In this document: positions 33,629-42,517 of the stretch, piece after piece
How the letters are laid out: every line of letters begins with the position of its first letter
Position numbering within the stretch: the stretch's first letter is position 1
Assembly: GCA_964384215.1 (NCBI GenBank)
Contig: CAYLLB010000019.1
Location: 1-64,000, forward strand
Source of the DNA: JAJFUV01 sp964384215
Lineage (GTDB): Bacteria > Acidobacteriota > Terriglobia > Bryobacterales > Bryobacteraceae
Direction of reading: 5' to 3'
DNA length: 64,000 bases
The notes under the pieces: generated by a model
The model's database searches: none
Told to the model about the DNA's origin: nothing
Seen by the model: the letters and a program-made list of their open reading frames with translations, nothing else
Program-made: the position numbers and the translations under genes

Positions 33629-35017
33629 TCAGGATCCCGCCGGATAGATCGTGCCGCCGGAAGTTGTGAAGCCGCGCGGAGCCTGGTGGACCTCGATTCC
33701 CTGGCCGAGCAGCTTATTCACCATCAAGGCCGCGGTCAGCGGATCGTGCTGCGTAGCCGGGATCACATAGGCGGCGGGTTTGCCCGCGGCGCCCCGCTCA
33801 GTCTGGCGCTTCGCCTTCAGATAAGCGTTCCATAGCACAGTGTCTTTGTTGCGGGCGGCCAGGTCCAGGACGGCCCAGGCAGCGATCTTCTGGCGCTCCA
33901 CGATGTCACGCAGGCGCCACCAGCCGCCCGGCCAGGGATTGGGGAATGTCGTCTGGGCGTCGTAGGTGGGCAAGCCGCGGCCGCCGCCTTTGAGCTGGTC
34001 GGGATGAACGTAGATGGGCGTGGCCATCTTGGCGTGCGCCGACTCGGTCAGCATGCCCGCGATGTTGTGGAACGGCGTCATCCAGTGAAAGCCGAAGTGT
34101 CCCCAGCCGGGGTAGGAGGCCATGTTCAGAGCACCGGATTTTCCGGCCTCCTCTTCCTTATATGCCATGTGCGCGCCGTACCAGCTCATTTCCCTCCACA
34201 GCAACGGATCGGCGTAAGGGCGAATGGGTTCCGAGTAAGGCGGAAGATAGATGCGTGCGCCGTAAGAATACTGATGGTGATGGTCCACGTAAGCCTGGGG
34301 GACCCAGTCGCGGAGCATCAGTTTGGCCATGTACTGCGACTCCACCATGTTGGTTTGGAATGCGTCGCGGTTATTGTCGTGGCCCACATACTTGTGGAAG
34401 AGCCAGGGCAGGCTGCACCCTTCGTATTCGGTCCCGAGCGTCTTGTTGTACCAATCCGTGACCATGATCTGGCCGTCAGGGTTGAAGCTGGGCACCATGA
34501 AGAAGATCACGTTGTCGAGGATGCGGCGGGTCTCGTCGTCTCCGCGCGCGAGCAGGTCGTAAGCCAGTTCCGGCGCCATCTGGGTGCCGCCGATCTCGCT
34601 GGCGTGCAGGCTCATGGACTGGATGATCACCGCCCGCCCCTCACCGACGAGCTTGCGGATCTCCGGCTCCGGGATGCCCCGCGGGTCGCTGAGGCGCGCG
34701 TTTACCTCGCGCAGGCGCTCGAACCGGGAGAGGTTGCCCGCCGACGAGATGGCCACCACCAGGAACGGGTTGCCCATGGTCGTGGGCCCCATGTTGACGA
34801 CCTTCAAACGTCCCGCGCTCTCCTTTTCAAGCACGCCGAAATACTCCACGATCCTGTCCCAGCGCGCCATTTTCCGGTCGCTGCCGAGCCGGAATCCGAA
34901 GAAGCTCTCGGGCGAGGTGATGCCCGTCCCGGCCAAGGCGGGACGGGCCATCCACCCGTGTCCGATCAGGAGCGCCGCCATGGCGGCAATCGCAAAGCGT
35001 CTGCTTGTGGGTTTCAT
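33629..35017 (-). CDS. Exported M14-family zinc carboxypeptidase, catalytic part
   Basis: 462 residues with a signal peptide (FAIAAMAALLIGHGWMARPA). The M14 domain has the zinc ligands H138 and E141 in SLHASEIGG, a third histidine in AYVDHHHQYSYG and a candidate catalytic Glu in AGMLTESAHAK. It ends ...TSGGTIYPAGS at a TGA with the same frame open for another 401 codons. The peptidase domain itself looks intact, so a truncated active enzyme is conceivable. Start: ATG 35017. Confidence 0.85.
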   Translation of the reverse strand: MKPTSRRFAIAAMAALLIGHGWMARPALAGTGITSPESFFGFRLGSDRKMARWDRIVEYFGVLEKESAGRLKVVNMGPTTMGNPFLVVAISSAGNLSRFERLREVNARLSDPRGIPEPEIRKLVGEGRAVIIQSMSLHASEIGGTQMAPELAYDLLARGDDETRRILDNVIFFMVPSFNPDGQIMVTDWYNKTLGTEYEGCSLPWLFHKYVGHDNNRDAFQTNMVESQYMAKLMLRDWVPQAYVDHHHQYSYGARIYLPPYSEPIRPYADPLLWREMSWYGAHMAYKEEEAGKSGALNMASYPGWGHFGFHWMTPFHNIAGMLTESAHAKMATPIYVHPDQLKGGGRGLPTYDAQTTFPNPWPGGWWRLRDIVERQKIAAWAVLDLAARNKDTVLWNAYLKAKRQTERGAAGKPAAYVIPATQHDPLTAALMVNKLLGQGIEVHQAPRGFTTSGGTIYPAGS

Positions 35018-35059
35018 GAGAGGACCACCTTGCGGCCCGACGCCGCCGCACTTCCAATA

Positions 35060-35869
<810 letters not shown>

Positions 35870-35896
35870 ATTTCGAGGATAAAGCCCGCGTGGGCC

Positions 35897-37273
35897 TCAG
35901 GGAAACTGGACGCGCGCCGGACGCGCCACGCCGCTCGAATTCGTCAGCTCGACATCCACCGCGCCGATGCCGCTCGAATCGCCCGTTACGGGAAACACCG
36001 CGCGCAGCAGGAAGACGCCGCCGCTCTCCTTTTGCGACGCCGCGAAGTAATTCCGGAAGGCCGTCGTGACATCGACGGTCATCTGTCCGGGCTGCACCGC
36101 CCTCGCCGATTTGTCGTAAAACGTGAAAGCGAGCTTTGCCAGCGACCGCGTGTTGTCGTATCCGGTGATTTGGACCTCGAGCGCGCTGCCGCCCCGCAGG
36201 CCGCGCACGGAATCCACGCCCACGACGGCCGGCACGATGGTGGCCGACGCCGTTTCCGTGTAGTCGCCCAGTTTTGCCGTGAAGACCAGAGTGCCCGCCG
36301 TGGTGCCGGTCTGAAACAACAGCGACGTCTGCCCGTTGAAGCGTGCCACGTTTTCTCCCTCTTTCACCGTGAAGGTCACGAAGCGAGTTCCTGTGGAGGG
36401 AAACAAGACGGCCGGGTCGACATCGCTGGGCGTTGCCGCGCGCAACTCCACGCGCAATTCACCGGTGCCGCTCGAAGGTGCGGCTGAGGCGAAACGGATG
36501 GCGAGCGGGACCTGCTGCGAACTGGCGGGCGTCGCCGAGCCAAGCTCGATCAGAGGCCTGGGCAGCGGCGGATCGGCCCCCGTGCCGCGCAGCAGGAACG
36601 TACGCGAGTCCACGCGCAGAACGCCGTCGAAGGTGCCCGCCGCGGACGGTTCGAAGGTAATGTCGAACTCCGCTGTGGCTTGAGGCTCGAGCGCGAGCGG
36701 CGTGGAGACTCCGGAAGGTCCCGTGAATCCGCCGCTCTCCACCGTTATGCTGGCCACGGCGAGTTTCACCGTGGTGCGGTTTTCCAGCCGTATGCGTCGC
36801 ATGGCGCGCGCGCCCCGTACGACGCGCCCGAAGTCGATGCAGCTTCCTGCGTAAAGCTCCGCCGTTTGGGCGCCGTTGACCAGTTCCGCGGTCGCCGCCG
36901 CGGTGGTCGTGCCGAACAGGATGGTAGAGGAATTATTGAAAACGAGGTTGGCGCTATACGAGCCGTAGGCGCCGGGCTGGAAGCGGACCACGAAGTTCTG
37001 TGCCGCACCCGCCGGCAAGGATACGGGCAGCGAGGGCACCGAGGGCAGCGTGAACCCGATCCCGCTCACCGAAAGCGTCCGTAGCATCTCGGCCGCGGCG
37101 CCGGTGTTGCGTATCCGGAAACTGAGATCCAGCGGATCGCCCACCGCCGTGGCGCCCACTTGGTAGTAAGCGCCCACGGAGCGTTCCACCCCTTGCTCCA
37201 CTATCGTCAACCGCAGTTCAGCCAGGGCCGCCAAGGGCAGCAACAAGGCGGACAACAGCGTACGGCGCATCAT
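35897..37273 (-). CDS. Secreted protein with ASH/choice-of-anchor-D type Ig-like repeats
   Basis: 458 residues with a signal peptide (MRRTLLSALLLPLAALA). Two Ig-like repeats of the ASH type (DLSFRIRNTGAAAEMLRTLS, IDFGRVVRGARAMRRIRLEN, FEPSAAGTFDGVLRVDS) are followed by a ~200-residue beta-rich domain (VDSVRGLRGGSALEVQITGY). No enzymatic motif. The start overlaps the stop of the upstream gene by four bases, so it is translated with the PP2C operon. Likely a surface or extracellular protein. Confidence 0.8.
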   Translation of the reverse strand: MMRRTLLSALLLPLAALAELRLTIVEQGVERSVGAYYQVGATAVGDPLDLSFRIRNTGAAAEMLRTLSVSGIGFTLPSVPSLPVSLPAGAAQNFVVRFQPGAYGSYSANLVFNNSSTILFGTTTAAATAELVNGAQTAELYAGSCIDFGRVVRGARAMRRIRLENRTTVKLAVASITVESGGFTGPSGVSTPLALEPQATAEFDITFEPSAAGTFDGVLRVDSRTFLLRGTGADPPLPRPLIELGSATPASSQQVPLAIRFASAAPSSGTGELRVELRAATPSDVDPAVLFPSTGTRFVTFTVKEGENVARFNGQTSLLFQTGTTAGTLVFTAKLGDYTETASATIVPAVVGVDSVRGLRGGSALEVQITGYDNTRSLAKLAFTFYDKSARAVQPGQMTVDVTTAFRNYFAASQKESGGVFLLRAVFPVTGDSSGIGAVDVELTNSSGVARPARVQFP

Positions 37274-38061
37274 TGGGCAGCCTCCGGCAATTGATAGATT
37301 CCTTCCCGGCCCGCGTCGAAGCGCAAACCGTAACGGGTGAGGCCCGGCGCGCCGTCATGCTGGACAGCGGCTGCCACCCAACCGGCGCCCAGCGGCGCAA
37401 ACGAGCGGATCTCCCCCGCCAGCGGGAAGCGCTTTTCGGTGCCGTCATTGGCGCGCCATACCAGGTCGCCGTTCTCCGTAAACAGCGCGCTTCCGTCTTC
37501 AAGCAGGTGAACGCGTCCGGTGACTCCGGCCAGCAACCGCTCTCCGGTCACTTCGCCCCTTTCGGTCGAAATGGCGACCAGCCAGATCTGGTCGCCTCGC
37601 GCCACGGCCACGAGCGCATGGGAGTGATCCGGCGCAGCGATGGCGGCTACTTCGCCGCCCAGCCGCTCCGCGTCGACCGGCACGGTTTCCAGCCGGTCTT
37701 CCACCACCCGTGTGAGCTGAAGGCTCTCGCGGATGTATACGAGAGCGGGAGCGCCATCGGCGTAAAAGGCAAATAGAGCATCCTCGCCCGGCGCGGCCCA
37801 ACGGTTGAGTGTTTTTCCGGCGGTTCCGATAGAGATCACCTCGTCCGCAGTCTTCACCAGCGCCGATGTATCCGAGGAAGCGCAGGAAACAACGCCGCCG
37901 AGTAACGGCTCGCCCAGGATGAAGTTGGCCGCCGTACCGTACAGGGGACGCAACGCGCCGCCGTGATCGGCGAGGTATCCGATGCGAGGCCGGTCCAGCG
38001 GAGCCTGCGCGGCCAGAATCGTTGCTCCAAGAAGGAGTTGGAATAAGAACGCTCTACGCAT
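37270..38061 (-). CDS. Secreted beta-propeller-like protein of unknown function
   Basis: 263 residues from ATG 38061 with a signal peptide (AFLFQLLLGATILAAQ). The mature part consists of repeated short strands (RIGYLADHGGALRPLYG, LVYIRESLQLTRVVEDRL, DQIWLVAISTERGEV, GSALFTENGDLVWR), which suggests a propeller or WD/NHL-type fold. It lies two bases after its upstream neighbour and overlaps the next gene by ATGA, so it is translationally coupled. Confidence 0.75.
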   Translation of the reverse strand: MRRAFLFQLLLGATILAAQAPLDRPRIGYLADHGGALRPLYGTAANFILGEPLLGGVVSCASSDTSALVKTADEVISIGTAGKTLNRWAAPGEDALFAFYADGAPALVYIRESLQLTRVVEDRLETVPVDAERLGGEVAAIAAPDHSHALVAVARGDQIWLVAISTERGEVTGERLLAGVTGRVHLLEDGSALFTENGDLVWRANDGTEKRFPLAGEIRSFAPLGAGWVAAAVQHDGAPGLTRYGLRFDAGREGIYQLPEAAQ

Positions 38062-38063
38062 AA

Positions 38064-38711
38064 TCAAGGTTTCCCCACCGTGATGCTGGGCGCGCCGACG
38101 CTGAGCGACGGCGATGTCGAAGCGCCGGCCGCATCCGCCTTCGGACTCTTCGACATGCCGGCCGCCATACCGCCGCCCACCACTCCCGCTGCTATGAGGC
38201 CGATCCAAAGCCACTTGCCGCGGGACTTTCCCGCCACGGCGGCCGGCTTCGTACCGTCTCCGCCAGTCTGTTTCCCCGCCGCGGCTTGAGACAGGTACTG
38301 GGACACCGCTGTGCCCGCGCGCGCCTGTCCCTTGGCCGCCGTCACGCGAATCTGGAATGGACCTTCGACACGGTTCCACTGCATGCCCCAGAGCGCAGCG
38401 CGGCCGTCGGAGGACGTGATGATCACTTCGGTCTTCATCCCGTTGGCGAATACACCGCCCGGCCCTTCGTCTGGAAGACGGAAATTCACCGCCGCGCCGC
38501 TGACCGGTTTGCCGGTTTCATCCGTGATTTCCAGGACCAGCCCGCGCGAGGCGCGCGTTCCGGCCACGTGCACCGCGCCTTCCCCTTCCACCACACGGAT
38601 TTGCAGGATGGCCGCTTCGTGCACGCCGCCCGCTGGCGGCGCCGGCGCGGTTTGCGCGGCAACAGCAGAGGCCAAACCAAGACTCAACAGCCTACGACTC
38701 CAGGCGTGCAT
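38064..38711 (-). CDS. Secreted/membrane Ig-like (Big-1 type) protein
   Basis: 215 residues. A signal peptide (RRLLSLGLASAVAA) is followed by a beta-sandwich resembling bacterial Ig-like group 1 domains (LVLEITDETGKPVSGAAVNF, FANGMKTEVIITSSDGRA, PFQIRVTAAKGQARAGTA), then a Lys/Gly linker and one membrane span (KWLWIGLIAAGVVGGGMAAG) with a Ser/Ala/Pro tail. Second of four closely spaced genes starting with the PP2C phosphatase. Function unknown. Confidence 0.75.
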   Translation of the reverse strand: MHAWSRRLLSLGLASAVAAQTAPAPPAGGVHEAAILQIRVVEGEGAVHVAGTRASRGLVLEITDETGKPVSGAAVNFRLPDEGPGGVFANGMKTEVIITSSDGRAALWGMQWNRVEGPFQIRVTAAKGQARAGTAVSQYLSQAAAGKQTGGDGTKPAAVAGKSRGKWLWIGLIAAGVVGGGMAAGMSKSPKADAAGASTSPSLSVGAPSITVGKP

Positions 38712-38748
38712 ACAAAGACACCTCGAGCGGCTGCTTGTGGTTCGGCGC

Positions 38749-39468
38749 CTATTCGGTGACGCGCAGCAGCACGACGGTGATGTTGTCGGGACCGCCGGCT
38801 TGGCGAGCCGCTTCGATTAAGTAGTGCGCCTGGGAGGACAAACTTATCTCGTTTTTTATTACCGCCGTGAGTTTGGAGGTATCCACCACCCCGTGGAGGC
38901 CGTCTGTCGAAAGTAATACGGTCAGCCCTGGGCTGAGGGGAAGGCGGGCGGTCTGGACGCGGAGTGTCTCCCCGATGCCGACCACCATCGTGAGCATGTG
39001 CCGCATGGGATGCTGGCGGAGTTGCTCCGCGGTGAGGCCCAGGCGGCGCCCGACTTCCTCCACCCAGGTTTGATCGGTGGTGATTTGTTTGAGTTCGCCG
39101 TCGCGGACCGCGTAAGCGCGGCTGTCCCCGACGTTGGCGATGAGAAGTTCGCCCGAAGCTTCCAGCGCTGCCACCACGGTGGTGCCCATCCCCTCGAGCG
39201 ACGGCTCGGCTTTGGCGATCTCGGACACCCGGAGGTTCGCATCCTCGAGAGCGCTGACGAGCACAGCGGCGGAGCGTTCGGAGCTGGCGCGGACAACTTG
39301 TTCGATGGCCTCGATGGCAAGACGAGAGGCAACTTCTCCGCCCGCCGCGCCCCCCATCCCGTCGGCCACCACGTAGAGGCCCAGATCGGGCGCGATCAGG
39401 AACGAGTCCTCGTTGTTCTGCCGCACGCAGCCACAGTCGGACTGACCAAACGCTTCAAGCATCGGCAT
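38749..39468 (-). CDS. PP2C-family serine/threonine protein phosphatase
   Basis: 239 residues, a bare catalytic PP2C (Stp/PrpC) domain. Metal-binding motifs are intact: QNNEDSFLIAP, YVVADGMGGAAGGEVAS, IANVGDSRAYAVRDGEL, LLSTDGLHGVVD and GGPDNITVVLL. It dephosphorylates targets of Hanks-type kinases; no kinase gene is in the window. It begins five bases after the CBM9-like gene and is followed by three genes for exported Ig/propeller-like proteins, so it heads or joins a mixed operon. Confidence 0.93.
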   Translation of the reverse strand: MPMLEAFGQSDCGCVRQNNEDSFLIAPDLGLYVVADGMGGAAGGEVASRLAIEAIEQVVRASSERSAAVLVSALEDANLRVSEIAKAEPSLEGMGTTVVAALEASGELLIANVGDSRAYAVRDGELKQITTDQTWVEEVGRRLGLTAEQLRQHPMRHMLTMVVGIGETLRVQTARLPLSPGLTVLLSTDGLHGVVDTSKLTAVIKNEISLSSQAHYLIEAARQAGGPDNITVVLLRVTE

Positions 39469-39473
39469 GCCGA

Positions 39474-40343
39474 TTATACCGGCTTTTCGGAACCGGCGGG
39501 GCGCACCGGCTGGCTGGAAAAGTGGACGAATGTGAACGTTTCAGGAATATGGGAGTCGTAATGACCGTGCCGGTTCCATGTCCATCCGGCCCCCGGATCC
39601 AGGCGCTCGCCTCGGGGACCGATCTGCTGAAAACGCGAGCAATCGATGCGCCAGACGTCGCCGTCTTTGGGCGGCAGCGGGCGGCCGCTCGCGAGCCAGC
39701 GCATCCCTTCCCACGGGAAAGCCAGCTCCACGCTCCAGCCGCGGTCTTTCCCCTGCCGGCTGTTCAGGACCCCGTCCACGTGGACCGCGTGCCGCAGCCC
39801 GGGGAAGTCCCAATCCAGGAAGCCGTTGCGCTTGCCGCGCGGGTGGACATGCCCGCCGATGCCGTCGATAATCATCAAACGGCGGCCGGCCGGATCCCAC
39901 TCCGGCACGTTGTAAGGGCTCCCCTCGCGGTACATGTCCTGCCAGATCCAGAACACCTCGTAAATGGTGTTGAGTGCGTTGATCTCGAATTCATAGTAGG
40001 CGTCGGGGCCGGCGATGAAAACTTCCAGGTCGTTATCCAGCCAGATCTTTGAATCGCGCTCGGTCAGCGTGGCCCAGACGTCGGTCTCTTCGGCGCTGAA
40101 TCCGAAATAGAGGCAGCGTTCATCCCACAGCAGGCGCACGCGGGTATCGAACCACGCCGTCTTGCCCGTGACAATGTCGACGAAGGGGGTGGAAGCGGGC
40201 GCCGCCTTCCAATCGACCTCGTCCAGCTTGCCGTCGATGCGGATCGGGGCTGTCGCGCGGTAACAGGTGTAGTGGGCGATGTCCTGGTTGTAAGCCAAGG
40301 GATCTCTCCAGACAAAGGAAGCGTACAACCGGGGCCATAGCAT
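39474..40343 (-). CDS. CBM9-like carbohydrate-binding protein
   Basis: 289 residues from ATG 40343. The family 9-like binding fold is recognisable from IRIDGKLDEVDWKAAP, TRVRLLWDERCLYFGFSAEE, WLDNDLEVFIAG, YEFEINALNTIYEVF and GWSVELAFPWEGM. No clear signal peptide. Proteins of this kind bind carbohydrate or act as stand-alone modules near degradative enzymes. It is divergent from the ferredoxin gene and probably the first gene of the PP2C operon. Confidence 0.83.
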   Translation of the reverse strand: MLWPRLYASFVWRDPLAYNQDIAHYTCYRATAPIRIDGKLDEVDWKAAPASTPFVDIVTGKTAWFDTRVRLLWDERCLYFGFSAEETDVWATLTERDSKIWLDNDLEVFIAGPDAYYEFEINALNTIYEVFWIWQDMYREGSPYNVPEWDPAGRRLMIIDGIGGHVHPRGKRNGFLDWDFPGLRHAVHVDGVLNSRQGKDRGWSVELAFPWEGMRWLASGRPLPPKDGDVWRIDCSRFQQIGPRGERLDPGAGWTWNRHGHYDSHIPETFTFVHFSSQPVRPAGSEKPV

Positions 40344-40426
40344 AGTCAACGGCGCGGTTGGGGAATCACACGGGGGCGTGATGCGCGTTGTAGAATCGTG
40401 CCCATGGTGCCCGCGGGAGGCGCTCA

Positions 40427-42499
40427 ATGAAACGGTTGGCGAAGCTGCGGCGATGGTCGCAGATCATCTTTCTGGCGCTGTTCCTGTTCCTGCTCTTCAA
40501 AACCGAGTACCGCGGCTCCTTGCACGCAGTAAAAGACGACGTCCGGCTGGCCTATCCGGTGGCCTGGTTCCTGCAGTTGGACCCGCTGGCCGCGCTGGTG
40601 ACGGCGCTCTCCACCTGGACGCTGTACAAAGGCCTCGCCTGGAGCCTCGTTGTCCTCATCCCGACGCTGTTCCTGGGCCGGTTCTTTTGCGGGTGGATCT
40701 GCCCGCTCGGCACGCTGCACCATTTTTTCGGCAACCTGAAGTCGGATTCCAAACGCGGCGTGCGGCGCATCGAATCGAACCGCTACCGGAGCTGGCAATC
40801 GCTCAAGTACTACATATTGTTTGCGGTGTTGGCCGCGGCCGTGTGCGGCTCGGCGCTGGCCGGATGGTTCGACCCGATCTCGCTGGCCGTGCGGTCCCTG
40901 GCGCTCTCGGTTCTTCCGGCCGCAAACTACGCCGTGAATTCCCTCATCGAGCCCTTACAGAAGAGCGATGTGCGCGGCGTACGCCTGGCGGCCGAAGCGC
41001 TGCACTTCGTGTTGAAGGACTGGCTCATCAGCTTCAAACAGCCTTACTTTCGCCAGGGGGTGGCGCTGGGCATCATCTTCGCGACGCTGCTTGCCCTGAA
41101 CCTGCGCATCACGCGCTTCTGGTGCCGCGCGCTCTGCCCGCTGGGAGCCTTGCTGGGGTTGGTGTCCCGCTGGTCGATCCTGGGGCTTGAGAAGAAGGCC
41201 TCCAACTGCGCCGACTGCAACCGCTGCCTGCTTCACTGCCAGGGCGGCGACGACCCCATCCCCGGGGCCAAGTGGCGCAAGCCCGAATGCCACCTGTGCC
41301 TGAACTGCGTGGCCGACTGCCCGGAGAGCGGCATCCGCTTCGTCTTCTTTCCCTCTACCGAGGAGACTCGCGAAAAGCCGGATGCCGGACGCCGCAAGAC
41401 GATTACGAGTTTGGTTGCGGGCGCCGCCGCCGTGCCCGTCCTGCGCGCCACCACCGGCTACGCCGCCGAACCGAGCGACCGGCTGCTGCGCCCGCCCGGC
41501 GCTCTCGACGAGAAGCATTTCCTGGCCCGGTGCATCCGTTGCGGCGAGTGCATGAAGGTGTGCCCCAACAACGCTTTGCATCCCACGCTTGCGCAGGCGG
41601 GCTGGGAAGGATTGTGGTCGCCGGTCCTGGTGCCGCGCGTCGGTTACTGTGAGCCGAGCTGCACACTCTGCGGCCAGGTCTGCCCCAGCGGAGCCATCTG
41701 GGAGTTCACCTCGAAGCAAAAAGGTTGGGCTGCGGCCAAGGCCGCCGGTGATTGGAAGCCCATCCGCGTCGGGACGGCGTTTTACGACCACGGCCGCTGC
41801 CTGCCATGGTCAATGGCCACCGAGTGCATTGTCTGCGAAGAGTGGTGCCCGACTTCGCCGAAAGCCATTTATTTGCGGCCGGTCCAGGTGAACGACGCCG
41901 AGGGGCGCGTCAAGACCGTTCGCCAGCCGTATGTGAACCCGGCCATCTGCGTGGGCTGTGGCGCGTGCGAGTACGCCTGCCCGGTGCGGGACCGCCCTGC
42001 CATCTATGTGACCAGCGTCGGCGAGAGCCGCTCGAAGACCAACCAGATCCTGCTCGGCCGCGACAAGAAAAAGGCGGCGGCTGCCGCCGGTCCGTTCCCG
42101 GAGACCGGCGCGGTCAAGGACTGGGCCAAGACCGAAGCGACTCGCACATTCACCGCCGCCAACCTCTGGGAATACATCGACGGCGACGACGTGAAGTACC
42201 TGCAGGCGGGCGTCGAACTCACGCTGACTAGCCCTTACAAATTCAGGAACCGCATCGACGCGGTGGCCGACGTATACTTCATGAAGGCCGCGGACGGTGC
42301 TCGCAAGGTTTTTGAATCCGAGTCCGCTGCGGGTAGCCGGAACGCCGGCGTCGGCGAGGCTTCGCGGCTTTACGGCACGAGCCTGACATTTCGCAAGGGC
42401 GCCTGCTTCGTGCGCTTGACCGCATACGAGGACGCGCCTGTGGTGGCGGCGGGATTGGTCGAGTTGGCCCGCGCCATCGAGCAAAGGTTGAACAGGTAA
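40427..42499 (+). CDS. NapH/NapG-like fused membrane polyferredoxin with DUF6599-like C-terminus
   Basis: 690 residues, GGGAGG ribosome site. The N-terminal ~270 residues are a NapH-type membrane part with TM helices and CGWICPLGTL and CRALCPLGAL. Soluble clusters follow: CADCNRCLLHC, CHLCLNCVADCP, then a second unit beginning with an internal twin-Arg-like segment (RRKTITSLVAGAAAVPVL) as in NapG, and CIRCGECMKVCP, CTLCGQVCP, CIVCEEWCP, CVGCGACEYACP. The last ~130 residues (NLWEYIDGDDVKYLQAGVE) match DUF6599. It would move electrons between the quinone pool and a periplasmic or cytoplasmic partner, presumably the Fe-S protein encoded 18 bases downstream. Confidence 0.88.
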   Translation: MKRLAKLRRWSQIIFLALFLFLLFKTEYRGSLHAVKDDVRLAYPVAWFLQLDPLAALVTALSTWTLYKGLAWSLVVLIPTLFLGRFFCGWICPLGTLHHFFGNLKSDSKRGVRRIESNRYRSWQSLKYYILFAVLAAAVCGSALAGWFDPISLAVRSLALSVLPAANYAVNSLIEPLQKSDVRGVRLAAEALHFVLKDWLISFKQPYFRQGVALGIIFATLLALNLRITRFWCRALCPLGALLGLVSRWSILGLEKKASNCADCNRCLLHCQGGDDPIPGAKWRKPECHLCLNCVADCPESGIRFVFFPSTEETREKPDAGRRKTITSLVAGAAAVPVLRATTGYAAEPSDRLLRPPGALDEKHFLARCIRCGECMKVCPNNALHPTLAQAGWEGLWSPVLVPRVGYCEPSCTLCGQVCPSGAIWEFTSKQKGWAAAKAAGDWKPIRVGTAFYDHGRCLPWSMATECIVCEEWCPTSPKAIYLRPVQVNDAEGRVKTVRQPYVNPAICVGCGACEYACPVRDRPAIYVTSVGESRSKTNQILLGRDKKKAAAAAGPFPETGAVKDWAKTEATRTFTAANLWEYIDGDDVKYLQAGVELTLTSPYKFRNRIDAVADVYFMKAADGARKVFESESAAGSRNAGVGEASRLYGTSLTFRKGACFVRLTAYEDAPVVAAGLVELARAIEQRLNR

Positions 42500-42517
42500 C
42501 AACGGAAAGGAGGCACC

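Noticed and set aside
33629..33631. Selenocysteine codon in the M14 gene
   Set aside because: No redox motif around the TGA, a non-redox peptidase family, and no convincing SECIS-like stem-loop seen directly downstream. Nonsense mutation or sequencing error is simpler.
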